64,000 nt of DNA from JBNJFY01 sp051747265 (GTDB taxonomy: Bacteria; Bacteroidota; Rhodothermia; Balneolales; Balneolaceae). Of this stretch, positions 1-9,629 are shown in pieces; within the stretch, counting starts at the first letter, position 1; each line of letters opens with the position of its first letter. Made by a program: the position numbers and the translations under genes. Where the stretch lies: positions 434,001-498,000 of the forward strand of contig JBNJFY010000003.1 of the NCBI GenBank assembly GCA_051747265.1, in the 5' to 3' direction. The notes beneath the pieces are model-generated. The model searched no databases. It saw only the letters and a program-made list of their open reading frames with translations, and was not told the origin of the DNA.

Positions 1-3000
1 TTAACAACGGAGAGGCCAACTGGGGTGATGTAGACGGTGATGGGGACCTGGATCTCGTTGTCGCCGGTCTGGGAGATAGTTTTGCGGGTACAGCCACGCT
101 CTACATCAATGAGGGGAGTGATACCTTTTCAGCGTCATCGGCAAGTTTGGATGCGGTCGAAGGAGCATCGGTAAGTTGGGCCGAAGTGAACGGCGATACC
201 CATCTTGATCTGTTTATTTCCGGCGTACGTTCCTCCGATTATGATCAAAGTGCCACGATCTATCTGAATGACGGGCCCGCGTCCACCAATAACGCCCCCG
301 TATTCAACTCCTCGGCAACCGCTTCGGTCTCCGAAGGTATTGCAACCAGTACGACTGTACTGGATGTGAATGCCGACAACGGCGACGGTGGCAGCGATGA
401 CAGCGGGATTAGCTATTCCATTACCGGCGGTGATGACAGCGGGGATCTGAGTATCGATGCCAGTACCGGTGCAATTACTTTCAACGCCACACCCGATTTT
501 GAAAATCCGGCCGATGCCGATGCCAACAACGATTATGAAATTACAGTTCAGGCGGACGATGGAGAGTCCAGCGATAACACCGCCACGCAAAGCATTACCA
601 TCTCCGTAACCGACGAAGCCCCGAACACCCCCACTGATTCGGATATGGCCACCAACGAAATTTCCGAAAATGCGTCCAATGGCGATGCGGTGGGCATTAC
701 GGCAACAGCCAGTGATCCGGCCGGAGGGACGGTTACCTATTCGCTTAGTGACGATGCCAATGGCCGCTTTGCCATCAATAGTTCTACCGGCGTAGTTACT
801 GTGGCTGATGCTACGCAATTGGACTATGGTACTGCAAACAGTCACGACATCACCATTGTGGCTAAAGATGCCGATAATACCCAGTCGACGGGATGGACCC
901 CCTCTATTGCCGTCATCAATGTCAATGATGCACCCACGGCATCTGATGTGACCCTAACCGTCAACGAAGATGAAGTTTTGACCACAGCTACGGGCGATCT
1001 GGGGTACTCTGATCCGGAAAGCGATCCGATAAGTCATATTACTATTACCACCGTACCCGCTAACGGTACGCTTTATTTGGATGCCGATGACGGCGACGAT
1101 TACGACAGCGGGGAAGAGCTCAGTGCCAGCGATCAGGTGACCAAGTCCGATTTGGACGCGGGTAATCTGCAATTTGTGCCCGTTGCTGATGAAAATGGAA
1201 ATGCGTATGCGACCTTCGATTTTACCGTAAACGATGGTACGGTTGACGCCGCTTCTGCCAATACCATTACCATTAATGTAACGGCGGTTAATGATGTGCC
1301 AGTGGCCAGCGATGAAGCTATAGTCGAAATACCTAAAATTGGTGAGGCCATAGCAGCGATGTATACGTTTACTGATATAGATGGGGATGACAATGCGGGC
1401 GCTTCGTTCCAATGGTATCGGGCCGATGATGCTAGCGGAACCAACCGTACGGCTATTACAGGAGCTACCGATTCCCTCTACACGGTTACCGAATCTGATA
1501 AGTATAAATATCTAAGTGTAGAAATCACCCCGAATGACGGTACCGCAGGTGGGGCTACGGTCACTACGTCACATATTCTCGCCCATCCCTTTGAAGGTGG
1601 AAACGGTACCCAGGCCGATCCCTACGAGATTGCCACCGTCGACCAGCTCAACGAGATACGAAATGGGAACTATGACAATGGTGAGGATAGCGGTACTAAC
1701 ATTTCAAAGCATTATGAACTGATATCAGATATTGATCTGAGCGATGCTACCCGAACGGGGGCCTACGCGAATGGCGGTGCTGGTTGGGAGCCAATTGGTC
1801 GGTATGATGATAACGCGTCAAGTTTTGTAAATGCGTTCGATGGAAGCCTTAAGGGGAATGGGCATACCATTGATGGGCTATATATTAATCGTTCGGATCG
1901 CAGTCACACCGGTTTATTTGGGTTGATGTGGGGCCAGGTTTACGACCTCACACTTACCAATGTGGAGGTAACTGCAAGCAACAACGTGGGGGGATTGGCA
2001 GGGTATGCAACCTTTGGCTTGTTCTCCAACGTGCATGTCACCGGTGAAGTAAATGGTGGCAATACGGGCGGTATTGTAGGAAAATCAAGCAATTCAAATA
2101 TCACCGGAAGCTCCTTTTCGGGAACCGTAAATGGAACAGGCAACGCGGGAGGTATGGCCGGGATTTTTAAAACACAATCATCAAACTCAAATGTTGAAAA
2201 CAGTTATGCGTTAGGTACGATATCCGGAGGGGTTTCTGCCGGTGGAATAATAGGCGCGGTCACTGAGGGAAGTATTGAACTCAACAATAGCTATTCCCTG
2301 GCCGAAGTATCTTCTAGTGAAACCCAAAATGGGCTTATAGGTAGTGTTTGGGCTTCTATTGACGCTTCTATTTCCATTAACAATAGTTACCATGCCGGAA
2401 CCCTGTCTGGAAGTGTAAATAATGTCTACTGGAATTCATCTGGTGAGCAGACCGCCGACGTAACATCCTCGGTGATGAAAGATTCATTGACCTATGCCAA
2501 TGCCGGCTGGGACTTTGAGAATACCTGGGCCATCGAAACAGGCGACTACGTAAGTTATCCGTATTTGCAAGCAAATCCACAGGATCCGATTCCGGGTAAA
2601 GAAAGCGCTAACAACACCCCGGTCTTTGCCGATACCTATGATGTATCCACGGCGGTATATGCGGGCGCTGAGCAGAAGTTCAGCGTAACCGGACAAGAAA
2701 TATTCCCCTATGCATTGACCTTCAACGGTGACGGCACGAAGATGTTTGTGCTTGGGGAGAATGATGATGCGGTGGTGACTTACACCTTGAGCAGCGCCTA
2801 TGATGTATCCACGGCAGAGTATGCGGGTGCCGAGCAGGAATTCAGCGTGGCCGGGGAAGAAACAATTCCCACTGCATTGACCTTCAGCGCAGATGGCACG
2901 ACCATGTTTGTACTTGGTGATAGTGATGATGCGGTGGTGACCTACACCTTGAGCACGGCCTATGATGTATCCACGGCGGAGTATGCGGGCGCCGAGCAGG

Positions 3001-6000
3001 AATTCAGCGTAGCCGGACTGGAGTCAAAGCCTACAGCATTGACCTTTAGCGCAGACGGCACGCACATGTTTGTGCTTGGTTATAGTGATCGTGCGGTGGT
3101 GACCTACACCTTGAGCACGGCCTATGATGTATCCACGGCGGTGTATGCAGGCACTGAACATGAGTTCAGCGTAGCCGGGCAGGAAATAACTCCTGTTGCA
3201 TTGACCTTCAACGGTGACGGCACGACCATGTTTGTGCTTGGTGCAGGTGATGATGATAGGGTGGTGACCTACACCTTGAGCACGGCCTATGATGTATCCA
3301 CGGCGGTCAATGCAGGTACTGAGCAGGAGTTCAGCGTAGCCGGGCAGGAAACAGGTCCTACTGCATTGACCTTCAGCGGAGACGGCACGACCATGTTTGT
3401 GATTGGTATAGATAATGGTGCGGTGGTGACCTACAATCTGGACCCGGGCACCCCTGAATCCACACAATTTGCCGAAAACGGCACGGGCACAGTCATCGAT
3501 CTCAACGCTACTGATGGCGATGGCGGCGCGGTTGATGCCGGACTGACGTATAGCATTACCGGCGGCGCCGATGCCGATGCGTTTGCTATAGACGCTGCAA
3601 GCGGCGTGCTGACCTTTGGTACCGCCCCCGATTATGAAAACCCGGCCGATGCCGACGGGGACAACATCTATGAAGTGACCGTCCAGGCTGATGACGGAGA
3701 GGCTTCCAACAATACGGCCAGTATTACCCTGTCTATTACAGTAACTGATGTGGAGGAAATAGCACCGCTCGCCCTCACCGCCGCCGAGCCCTCCAGCGCG
3801 GCGCCGGGTACCGAAATCACCCTGCAGGGTTCTGGCTTTGATCCAACCGCGGGAAATAACACAGTGACCTTCACCAAAATTGGAGAAGAGACCAGCACTG
3901 AGGCCACGCCAACGGCCATAACAGGGACGACCCAGTTGAAGGTAACCGTACCGGAAGGCCTTAGCGGAGGTCAATATAAGATCGGAATTACGCGAGCCGA
4001 CGATGGCAGCTCGGCCCAACTTTCGCCACTGTTTGCGGTGCTCACCGGTAATGAAAATGCTCAATTTTCTGCCCTTGATGCCGGACTACCCAACGTGGTG
4101 AGTGGTTCCTCGGAGTGGGGCGATATGGACGGCGATGGCGATCTTGACTTACTACTTACCGGCACTGATGACCAGAATAACAATGTTACTAGCATCTACC
4201 GGAACGAAGGTTCGGGCCAATTCACCGCTCTCGATGCGGGACTGAAAAAGGTGAGTTTTAGCTCTTCGGCATGGGGCGATATGGACGGCGATGGGGACCT
4301 GGATCTGGTAATTAATGGCGCGGATGAGAATGATGCACTTCATACCACCATTTATCGAAATGATGGATCAGACGGATTTACGGCCCTGGACGCGGGGTTA
4401 GCGGGATTAATTGCGGGATCCTTGTCATGGGGTGATTATGACGGCGACGGTGACCTCGATCTGGTGACTACCGGTCTTGATGCTGAGTTTAATAGCATCA
4501 CTACCATCTACCGCAACGACGGTACCGCCGGTTTTACGGCCCTTAACGCAGGGTTGACTGGGGTCTCTGGTGGTTCCTCGGCCTGGGGGGATTATGATGG
4601 CGACGGTGATCTGGATCTTCTGATTACCGGTCAGGATAGTGATAGCAATCCGATTTCTACCATCTACCGCAATCAGGGCGGAGACGAGTTTGTCGCTCTG
4701 GATGCCGGGCTGCCTGCGGTAAAAAATAGTACGTCAGCTTGGGGCGATTACGACGGTGATGGAAACCTCGACCTGGTAATTGCGGGTGTAGATGCCTCTG
4801 GCAACAAAATTTCAAGAATTTATCGCAACGATGGTTCCGGTTCCTTTACGGATATAGAAGCCGGCTTAGCGGGTGTGAGGTATAGCTCTGCTGCGTGGGG
4901 AGATTATAATGGGGATGGCAGCTTGGACTTATTACTTATGGGCAGAGAGGAGGGATCAAAGCAAACCACGACGATCTATAAGAATGATAGAGCCGGTGGA
5001 TTTACCGTTCTTGATGCGGGTCTGACCGGAGTCCAGGATGGATCGTTGGATTGGGGCGATTTTGATGGAGACGGCGACCTTGATCTGGTGGTTACCGGAA
5101 GTGATGCTGATTCAGATAATATGACCACTATCTATGAAAACAAACCAACGCACAAGTTTTACCTGGCTGAAAACGGGGTTACCATTAAGTGCCCGGATGC
5201 CGCTGTTGGAGAAACCGGGGAAGTAAACGGCGTAACCTACACCAAACGAGACCGTGCCGGCTTGGATGAGCTCATCAGTGAGGATGAGAACAATCCGGAG
5301 TTGGCCAACACCTGCACCAGTGGGGTAGAAGATATGAGTTCGTTGTTCTTAAATAAAAACATCAAAAGAGCTGGAGCTCTTTTAAGCAGCTCCTTTAACC
5401 AAGACATCAGCAGCTGGGATGTAAGCAGTGTGACCAATATGCGTCGTATGTTTTGGAGTGCGACCTCTTTTAACCAAGATATAGGCGACTGGGATGTAAG
5501 CAATGTAACCGACATGAGCAAGATGTTTGTATTTACAGGATTTAACCAAGACATAGGCAACTGGGATGTTACATCAGTAACTACAATGGAAAGTATGTTT
5601 GAGTTTGCATTAAGATTCAACCAGTTTTTGACTTGGGATTTAAGTAACGGACCAAATATGAAGAATATGTATAGAGAAGCTAAATGCTTTAATTTTGGCT
5701 TTCAGCCTAATGCTGAGGGGTGTGATGAAGTATCAGCTAAAACAGTTTCAAAAAATGCTAGTATTCAGGGAATTGGTGATTGGAACGTCTCCCAAGTCAC
5801 CAACATGGCCAGCATGTTCCAGGGGGCTAAATCCTTTAATCAGGATATCAGTTCGTGGGATATATCGAATGTGAAATACTTCGACAAGGCACCGGAGGAG
5901 ACGACCACACAGACTGCTACGGCCGACAACAGCTTAGCTAGTCTAAATAATACATCGGATAGAATATCGGTAGGCCGTGGCACCAACAATCGTCAGGGCA

Positions 6001-6878
6001 GTGGTATTGCTACAACACATACCGAAAGGTCCCAATCCAATGGCTCTGGGAATGGGGATACCATCACCGCAAGTGAACAACCCGATCAAGTGGCCGGCTT
6101 CCTGGTCGGTTCCGGTATGACCACCGAAAACGCCAGCAAGATGTTTGTGGAGTGGTCGAAAAAAGACCTGCAAGATGGCGTAAGTATCAATATTGGTGCG
6201 GTTGAGCTCAATGAAGAAGGCGCCAACGCCATGAAAACCATGCGCGAACAGAACAACATGGAGGTCACCTGGGGTGGCCAGGAAGGCGTCGATGATGAGC
6301 CGCAGTTCTCCGGTTTCATCGAAGCTTTCGTGATCGAGTATAATACCACCATTGACGTACCCATCTGGGATTATGTGGACGATCCAAATACACCGGATAA
6401 CGAACTGAAGCTCAGCTTTGATGTGATTGCGGACAGCAGTCGAACCATCGGGTACGACAATACCAGTGGAGAGCTGTCCATCACGGCGACTGCGGAATCG
6501 GACACCTTTCGAGTAGCTATTCAGGCCATCAATAACGAGGGCATTGCGGCCTTGGATACGATGGAAGTGCGCACTGGGGTAGATACCTATATTCCAACGG
6601 TAGATGAGGTGCCCGAGGACTTCGTACTGAGCCAGAACTATCCCAACCCGTTCAATCCGGCGACTACTATCAGCTATGCGGTGCCTAAGGCCAGTATTGT
6701 TCGCTTGGAGGTGTACGACATGATCGGTCAGCGGGTAGCCACATTGGTGAATGAGAAAAAAGCAGCCGGAACCTATCGGGTTCGCTTTAATGGAATCAGT
6801 CTGGCCAGCGGTATGTATATCTACCGTCTGCAAGCCAAAAACAAGGTGATAATCAAAAAAATGATATTAATTAAATAG
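1..6878 (+). CDS. Giant modular secreted surface protein with C-terminal type A sorting domain (5' end outside window)
   Basis: The frame is open from base 3, so the true start lies upstream; a TTG at 147 is not a believable start because FG-GAP sequence (WGDVDGDGDLDL) precedes it. Visible modules in order: an FG-GAP end, three cadherin-like domains (about 290-1310), an Ig-like segment, a GLUG-type region (about 1590-2580), five propeller-like repeats, another cadherin-like domain, an IPT/TIG domain (about 3760-4050), seven FG-GAP repeats, BspA-like DUF285 repeats with FNQDISSWDVS motifs (about 5170-5880), a linker, and a C-terminal domain with NYPNPFNP (6637-6660) ending in a basic IIKKMILIK tail. 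That last domain is the type IX secretion sorting signal of the FCB group. The product is inferred to be exported and anchored or released at the cell surface, perhaps as a Ca2+-binding adhesin. No enzymatic domain is recognised in the visible part. Confidence 0.9.
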   Translation, partial: NNGEANWGDVDGDGDLDLVVAGLGDSFAGTATLYINEGSDTFSASSASLDAVEGASVSWAEVNGDTHLDLFISGVRSSDYDQSATIYLNDGPASTNNAPVFNSSATASVSEGIATSTTVLDVNADNGDGGSDDSGISYSITGGDDSGDLSIDASTGAITFNATPDFENPADADANNDYEITVQADDGESSDNTATQSITISVTDEAPNTPTDSDMATNEISENASNGDAVGITATASDPAGGTVTYSLSDDANGRFAINSSTGVVTVADATQLDYGTANSHDITIVAKDADNTQSTGWTPSIAVINVNDAPTASDVTLTVNEDEVLTTATGDLGYSDPESDPISHITITTVPANGTLYLDADDGDDYDSGEELSASDQVTKSDLDAGNLQFVPVADENGNAYATFDFTVNDGTVDAASANTITINVTAVNDVPVASDEAIVEIPKIGEAIAAMYTFTDIDGDDNAGASFQWYRADDASGTNRTAITGATDSLYTVTESDKYKYLSVEITPNDGTAGGATVTTSHILAHPFEGGNGTQADPYEIATVDQLNEIRNGNYDNGEDSGTNISKHYELISDIDLSDATRTGAYANGGAGWEPIGRYDDNASSFVNAFDGSLKGNGHTIDGLYINRSDRSHTGLFGLMWGQVYDLTLTNVEVTASNNVGGLAGYATFGLFSNVHVTGEVNGGNTGGIVGKSSNSNITGSSFSGTVNGTGNAGGMAGIFKTQSSNSNVENSYALGTISGGVSAGGIIGAVTEGSIELNNSYSLAEVSSSETQNGLIGSVWASIDASISINNSYHAGTLSGSVNNVYWNSSGEQTADVTSSVMKDSLTYANAGWDFENTWAIETGDYVSYPYLQANPQDPIPGKESANNTPVFADTYDVSTAVYAGAEQKFSVTGQEIFPYALTFNGDGTKMFVLGENDDAVVTYTLSSAYDVSTAEYAGAEQEFSVAGEETIPTALTFSADGTTMFVLGDSDDAVVTYTLSTAYDVSTAEYAGAEQEFSVAGLESKPTALTFSADGTHMFVLGYSDRAVVTYTLSTAYDVSTAVYAGTEHEFSVAGQEITPVALTFNGDGTTMFVLGAGDDDRVVTYTLSTAYDVSTAVNAGTEQEFSVAGQETGPTALTFSGDGTTMFVIGIDNGAVVTYNLDPGTPESTQFAENGTGTVIDLNATDGDGGAVDAGLTYSITGGADADAFAIDAASGVLTFGTAPDYENPADADGDNIYEVTVQADDGEASNNTASITLSITVTDVEEIAPLALTAAEPSSAAPGTEITLQGSGFDPTAGNNTVTFTKIGEETSTEATPTAITGTTQLKVTVPEGLSGGQYKIGITRADDGSSAQLSPLFAVLTGNENAQFSALDAGLPNVVSGSSEWGDMDGDGDLDLLLTGTDDQNNNVTSIYRNEGSGQFTALDAGLKKVSFSSSAWGDMDGDGDLDLVINGADENDALHTTIYRNDGSDGFTALDAGLAGLIAGSLSWGDYDGDGDLDLVTTGLDAEFNSITTIYRNDGTAGFTALNAGLTGVSGGSSAWGDYDGDGDLDLLITGQDSDSNPISTIYRNQGGDEFVALDAGLPAVKNSTSAWGDYDGDGNLDLVIAGVDASGNKISRIYRNDGSGSFTDIEAGLAGVRYSSAAWGDYNGDGSLDLLLMGREEGSKQTTTIYKNDRAGGFTVLDAGLTGVQDGSLDWGDFDGDGDLDLVVTGSDADSDNMTTIYENKPTHKFYLAENGVTIKCPDAAVGETGEVNGVTYTKRDRAGLDELISEDENNPELANTCTSGVEDMSSLFLNKNIKRAGALLSSSFNQDISSWDVSSVTNMRRMFWSATSFNQDIGDWDVSNVTDMSKMFVFTGFNQDIGNWDVTSVTTMESMFEFALRFNQFLTWDLSNGPNMKNMYREAKCFNFGFQPNAEGCDEVSAKTVSKNASIQGIGDWNVSQVTNMASMFQGAKSFNQDISSWDISNVKYFDKAPEETTTQTATADNSLASLNNTSDRISVGRGTNNRQGSGIATTHTERSQSNGSGNGDTITASEQPDQVAGFLVGSGMTTENASKMFVEWSKKDLQDGVSINIGAVELNEEGANAMKTMREQNNMEVTWGGQEGVDDEPQFSGFIEAFVIEYNTTIDVPIWDYVDDPNTPDNELKLSFDVIADSSRTIGYDNTSGELSITATAESDTFRVAIQAINNEGIAALDTMEVRTGVDTYIPTVDEVPEDFVLSQNYPNPFNPATTISYAVPKASIVRLEVYDMIGQRVATLVNEKKAAGTYRVRFNGISLASGMYIYRLQAKNKVIIKKMILIK
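2634..3446 (+). repeat. Five tandem 162-bp coding repeats (propeller-like blades)
   Basis: Five consecutive units of about 54 residues lie inside the giant protein. Each starts with YDVSTA, then AGAEQEFSVAG, ALTFSADGT, MFVLG and VVTYTLS. The spacing between the first two YDVSTA codons is exactly 162 bp, and nucleotide identity between units is high, which indicates recent tandem duplication. The blade pattern resembles beta-propeller repeats. Such a tract is prone to copy-number change by recombination and to assembly collapse. Confidence 0.9.
4071..5162 (+). repeat. Seven tandem 156-bp FG-GAP/VCBS coding repeats
   Basis: Seven units of 52 residues follow one another without gaps. Each carries ALDAGL, then WGDYDGDGDLDLV, a TG, and TTIYRNDG. 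The DxDGDGxxD loop is the calcium-binding signature of FG-GAP/VCBS repeats. The units are more diverged at DNA level than the five repeats upstream, so they are probably older. At least one more unit lies at the very start of the window, which shows that the protein uses this module more than once. Confidence 0.92.
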
Positions 6879-6939
6879 AATTGCACTCAGCGCGAGGCCA
6901 CCAATTGATTGTCCAGCAATACCCAACCGGTTACCCTGC

Positions 6940-6967
6940 CGTTTGGGTTTTTGTAATAACCCAAACG
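6940..6967 (+). terminator. Possible terminator hairpin after the giant surface protein
   Basis: A perfect 10-bp inverted repeat, CGTTTGGGTT and AACCCAAACG, is separated by 8 bases. It sits 60 bp after the stop codon. There is no T tract after the right arm, so it may be a 3'-end stabiliser rather than an intrinsic terminator. Confidence 0.35.
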
Positions 6968-7448
6968 TAGATTTAACAGTCATTTCAGACAAAACTATTA
7001 AGCAAGGTGCAGATGTGCCGCCGATTCGGAATCTCCCGGCTAAGGGTCATAGTAGGATAGGCATTGGCATGTATCTACCCCAGTCTAGGGAGATAACGGA
7101 TACTTTCGCTATGCAACGGTTTCGAAATAATTAGTTTAAGAGGACAATTCTGCGCAACTCTGCGATTCATCAGCCAGACTTTGTGAGAAAAGTAGATATT
7201 TAATGCTTGCTGATTAGTAGAATGGGGATCGTGTTAAAAATCAATTGATAGCCCATAATCTTTGTAGGAGATAAATTAAACGAGCTGTGGATTTCAAACT
7301 GCGGCTGTTTGGTTATAGGCATTAATAACACAGATATCCCACCATCAGGTGATTACCCACGCATTTTTTATATTCCCCATTGGTAGTTTACTATATGCGG
7401 TTTGGACCGTTTATTTAAAGTCTGTCGAAACGATTCAGCAATTACTGT

Positions 7449-7461
7449 TGTAGTAACTACA
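7449..7461. promoter_or_regulatory. 13-bp dyad upstream of ftsH
   Basis: TGTAGTAACTACA is a perfect 6-1-6 palindrome ending 34 bp before the ftsH start. A dyad of this size at this distance could be an operator. Short palindromes also arise by chance, so the claim is weak. Confidence 0.25.
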
Positions 7462-7495
7462 TACGGATTTAAACCACTCAGAAATAATCGAACAC

Positions 7496-9526
7496 GTGAA
7501 CATACTTTCTACTGGCAACGCATCTGATAAGGATACGTACATTCATACCGCAAATGATAATCGATCCGAGGATTCGAAGAAATCAAAGCCATCCGGTGGC
7601 TCGTCTTCCCAAAAGAACGACCCGGGGAATAGTCCGTTTTCAGATTTAGGTCGTAATTATATCTGGATTTTCCTGGCTATTCTGATCGGTTTTTGGGTTT
7701 TCGATTACATTCAAAACGGCTGGCAGCAAGGCTCTTCTATTGAATACACGACATTCAAGAGTCAAGTAAAGGAGGGGAATGTTTCGCAAGTCACCGTTCA
7801 AGGGGAACAGATTCAAGGCGAATTCAAAGCGCCCATCAATCGAGGCAATGGCAATCAGTCCCAGCAAATACGCCAGTTTGTGACCTACATGCCATCTTTC
7901 GGGGATGATAATTTGATGAACCTGCTAGAGCAAAACGAGGTTCAGGTGAACGCTATTCCTCAGCGGACCAACAATTGGTGGAATTACCTGATTTGGTTCC
8001 TGCCGCTGCTGTTTTTTATCTGGATTGGAGCCATGTTCTTTCGCCGAATGCAAGGGCAGGGCGGACAGCCGTTTATGAATATCGGGCAAAGCCAGGCCAA
8101 GCGGTATGAGCCCAAAGATGAGAAAACCACCTTTGATGATGTGGCCGGTAACGAGCAGGCCAAAACCGAGCTTTCTGAAGTAGTCGATTTTCTGAAACAT
8201 CCCGAAAAATTTGAACACATCGGTGGAGAGATTCCCAAGGGCGTTCTTATGGTGGGACCACCGGGTACCGGTAAGACCTTGCTGGCTCGAGCCGTAGCCG
8301 GAGAGGCGGATGTGCCGTTCTTTACCATCACCGGATCCGACTTTATGGAGATGTTTGTGGGAGTCGGTGCCAAGCGCGTCCGGGAAATGTTTAAGCAGGC
8401 CAAAAAGGAAGAGCCGGCTATCATCTTTATCGATGAGCTGGATTCCATCGGTCGTCGACGCGGCGCGGGTTTGGGGGGTGGACACGACGAACGCGAGCAG
8501 ACCCTTAACCAATTACTATCTGAACTGGATGGCTTTGAACCCAACGAAAGCGTAATTGTGATGGCGGCTACCAACCGTCCCGATATTCTGGATAAAGCAT
8601 TGCTACGTCCCGGTCGTTTTGATCGCCGTATCACCGTGGATTCGCCCTCGCAGCAGGATCGCGTGGCAATTCTGAAAATTCACGCCAAGAATAAACGCAT
8701 CAGCAGCGAAATTAACTTTGAAGAACTAGCACGAGGGACACCGGGTTTCAGTGGGGCGGATCTGAAAAACTTGCTCAACGAGGCGGCCTTGATCGCTACT
8801 CGCAGGGAACACGACAAGATTGTTCAGGATGATATTGAGGAAGCCCGCGATAAGATCATTATGGGTCTGGAGCGCAAAGGGTTGATCATTACTGATGAAG
8901 AACGCGAAATGCTGGCCTATCACGAAGGCGGACATGCCATTGTAGCGGCCGCTTTACCATACGCGGATCCGGTACATAAAGTAACCATCATCCCACGGGG
9001 GCGTGCCATGGGGGTAACCCAACAGCTACCCGAGCGCGAGCAGTATATCTATCGCAAAGAGTATATGCTGGATCGCCTGGCCCTGATGCTGGGTGGACGC
9101 GCCGCGGAAGATCTGATCTTTGATACCTCCACCAGCGGAGCGGAGAATGATCTCAAACAAGTTACGCAGTTGACTCGCAAAATGGTATTGAACTGGGGCA
9201 TGAGTGATGCTTTCCCTAACATGGCCATGGGTAGTGAACAAGAAGAAGTCTTCCTGGGTAAAGAACTGGGGCAAAAGCGCGACTATAGCGAAGACACCGC
9301 TCGCGAGTTGGATATTGCGGTCAAAGATATTATTGACGACGCATACCAACGGGCCAAACAAACGCTGATTGATCATCGCGATGCATTGGATAAACTGGCC
9401 GAGATGCTGCTGGAAAATGAAGAAGTGCCCGGTAAAGAGGTCACCAAGCTATTAGGTTCAGACAAGGAAAAAGAGGAAGCAGAAGCGGATATCGATTCCG
9501 ATCAGGAGGCATCCGTAAGCGAGTAG
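7496..9526 (+). CDS. ftsH: ATP-dependent zinc metalloprotease FtsH
   Basis: Membrane-anchored AAA+ protease that extracts and degrades membrane and regulatory proteins. The 676-residue product has a hydrophilic N-terminal extension (1-50), TM1 (about 53-72), an extracytoplasmic domain, TM2 (about 164-183), Walker A GPPGTGKT (254-261), Walker B IIFIDE (309-314), the second region of homology, and the zinc site HEGGH (476-480). The usual motif is HEAGH, so one non-ligand residue differs. The start is GTG at 7496; no good ribosome binding site is visible, but no later Met lies before TM1, so the start is plausible rather than certain. A Lon-like protease gene follows after 103 bp. Confidence 0.97.
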   Translation: MNILSTGNASDKDTYIHTANDNRSEDSKKSKPSGGSSSQKNDPGNSPFSDLGRNYIWIFLAILIGFWVFDYIQNGWQQGSSIEYTTFKSQVKEGNVSQVTVQGEQIQGEFKAPINRGNGNQSQQIRQFVTYMPSFGDDNLMNLLEQNEVQVNAIPQRTNNWWNYLIWFLPLLFFIWIGAMFFRRMQGQGGQPFMNIGQSQAKRYEPKDEKTTFDDVAGNEQAKTELSEVVDFLKHPEKFEHIGGEIPKGVLMVGPPGTGKTLLARAVAGEADVPFFTITGSDFMEMFVGVGAKRVREMFKQAKKEEPAIIFIDELDSIGRRRGAGLGGGHDEREQTLNQLLSELDGFEPNESVIVMAATNRPDILDKALLRPGRFDRRITVDSPSQQDRVAILKIHAKNKRISSEINFEELARGTPGFSGADLKNLLNEAALIATRREHDKIVQDDIEEARDKIIMGLERKGLIITDEEREMLAYHEGGHAIVAAALPYADPVHKVTIIPRGRAMGVTQQLPEREQYIYRKEYMLDRLALMLGGRAAEDLIFDTSTSGAENDLKQVTQLTRKMVLNWGMSDAFPNMAMGSEQEEVFLGKELGQKRDYSEDTARELDIAVKDIIDDAYQRAKQTLIDHRDALDKLAEMLLENEEVPGKEVTKLLGSDKEKEEAEADIDSDQEASVSE

Positions 9527-9629
9527 GGGAATCCCCGATCGGGTGTTCGCGCAATACCGTACGAATGTGTGCTGTATCATTAAGTAGCTTCTATTTAAAT
9601 CGTAGGATTTAATCTGGAGAGATTACCTT

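Larger units (their letters stand above)
6879..7495. other. 617-bp intergenic region between the giant surface protein and ftsH
   Basis: No convincing gene is present. A 63-codon frame at 6943-7134 has no family resemblance and overlaps a hairpin. The region is AT-rich and must hold the ftsH promoter. It contains the inverted repeat at 6940-6967 and the short dyad at 7449-7461. No tRNA or recognised RNA family was seen. Confidence 0.5.

Noticed and set aside
3024..4064. 346-residue minus-strand frame under the giant protein repeats
   Set aside because: It exists only because the tandem repeats on the plus strand keep the opposite frame open; the translated pattern is repetitive and unlike a natural protein.
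5943..6833. 296-residue minus-strand frame opposite the sorting-domain region
   Set aside because: Shadow of the plus-strand coding sequence, which has clear domain matches.
6943..7134. 63-residue open frame downstream of the giant surface protein
   Set aside because: It overlaps the hairpin at 6940-6967, has no ribosome binding site and no recognisable family.
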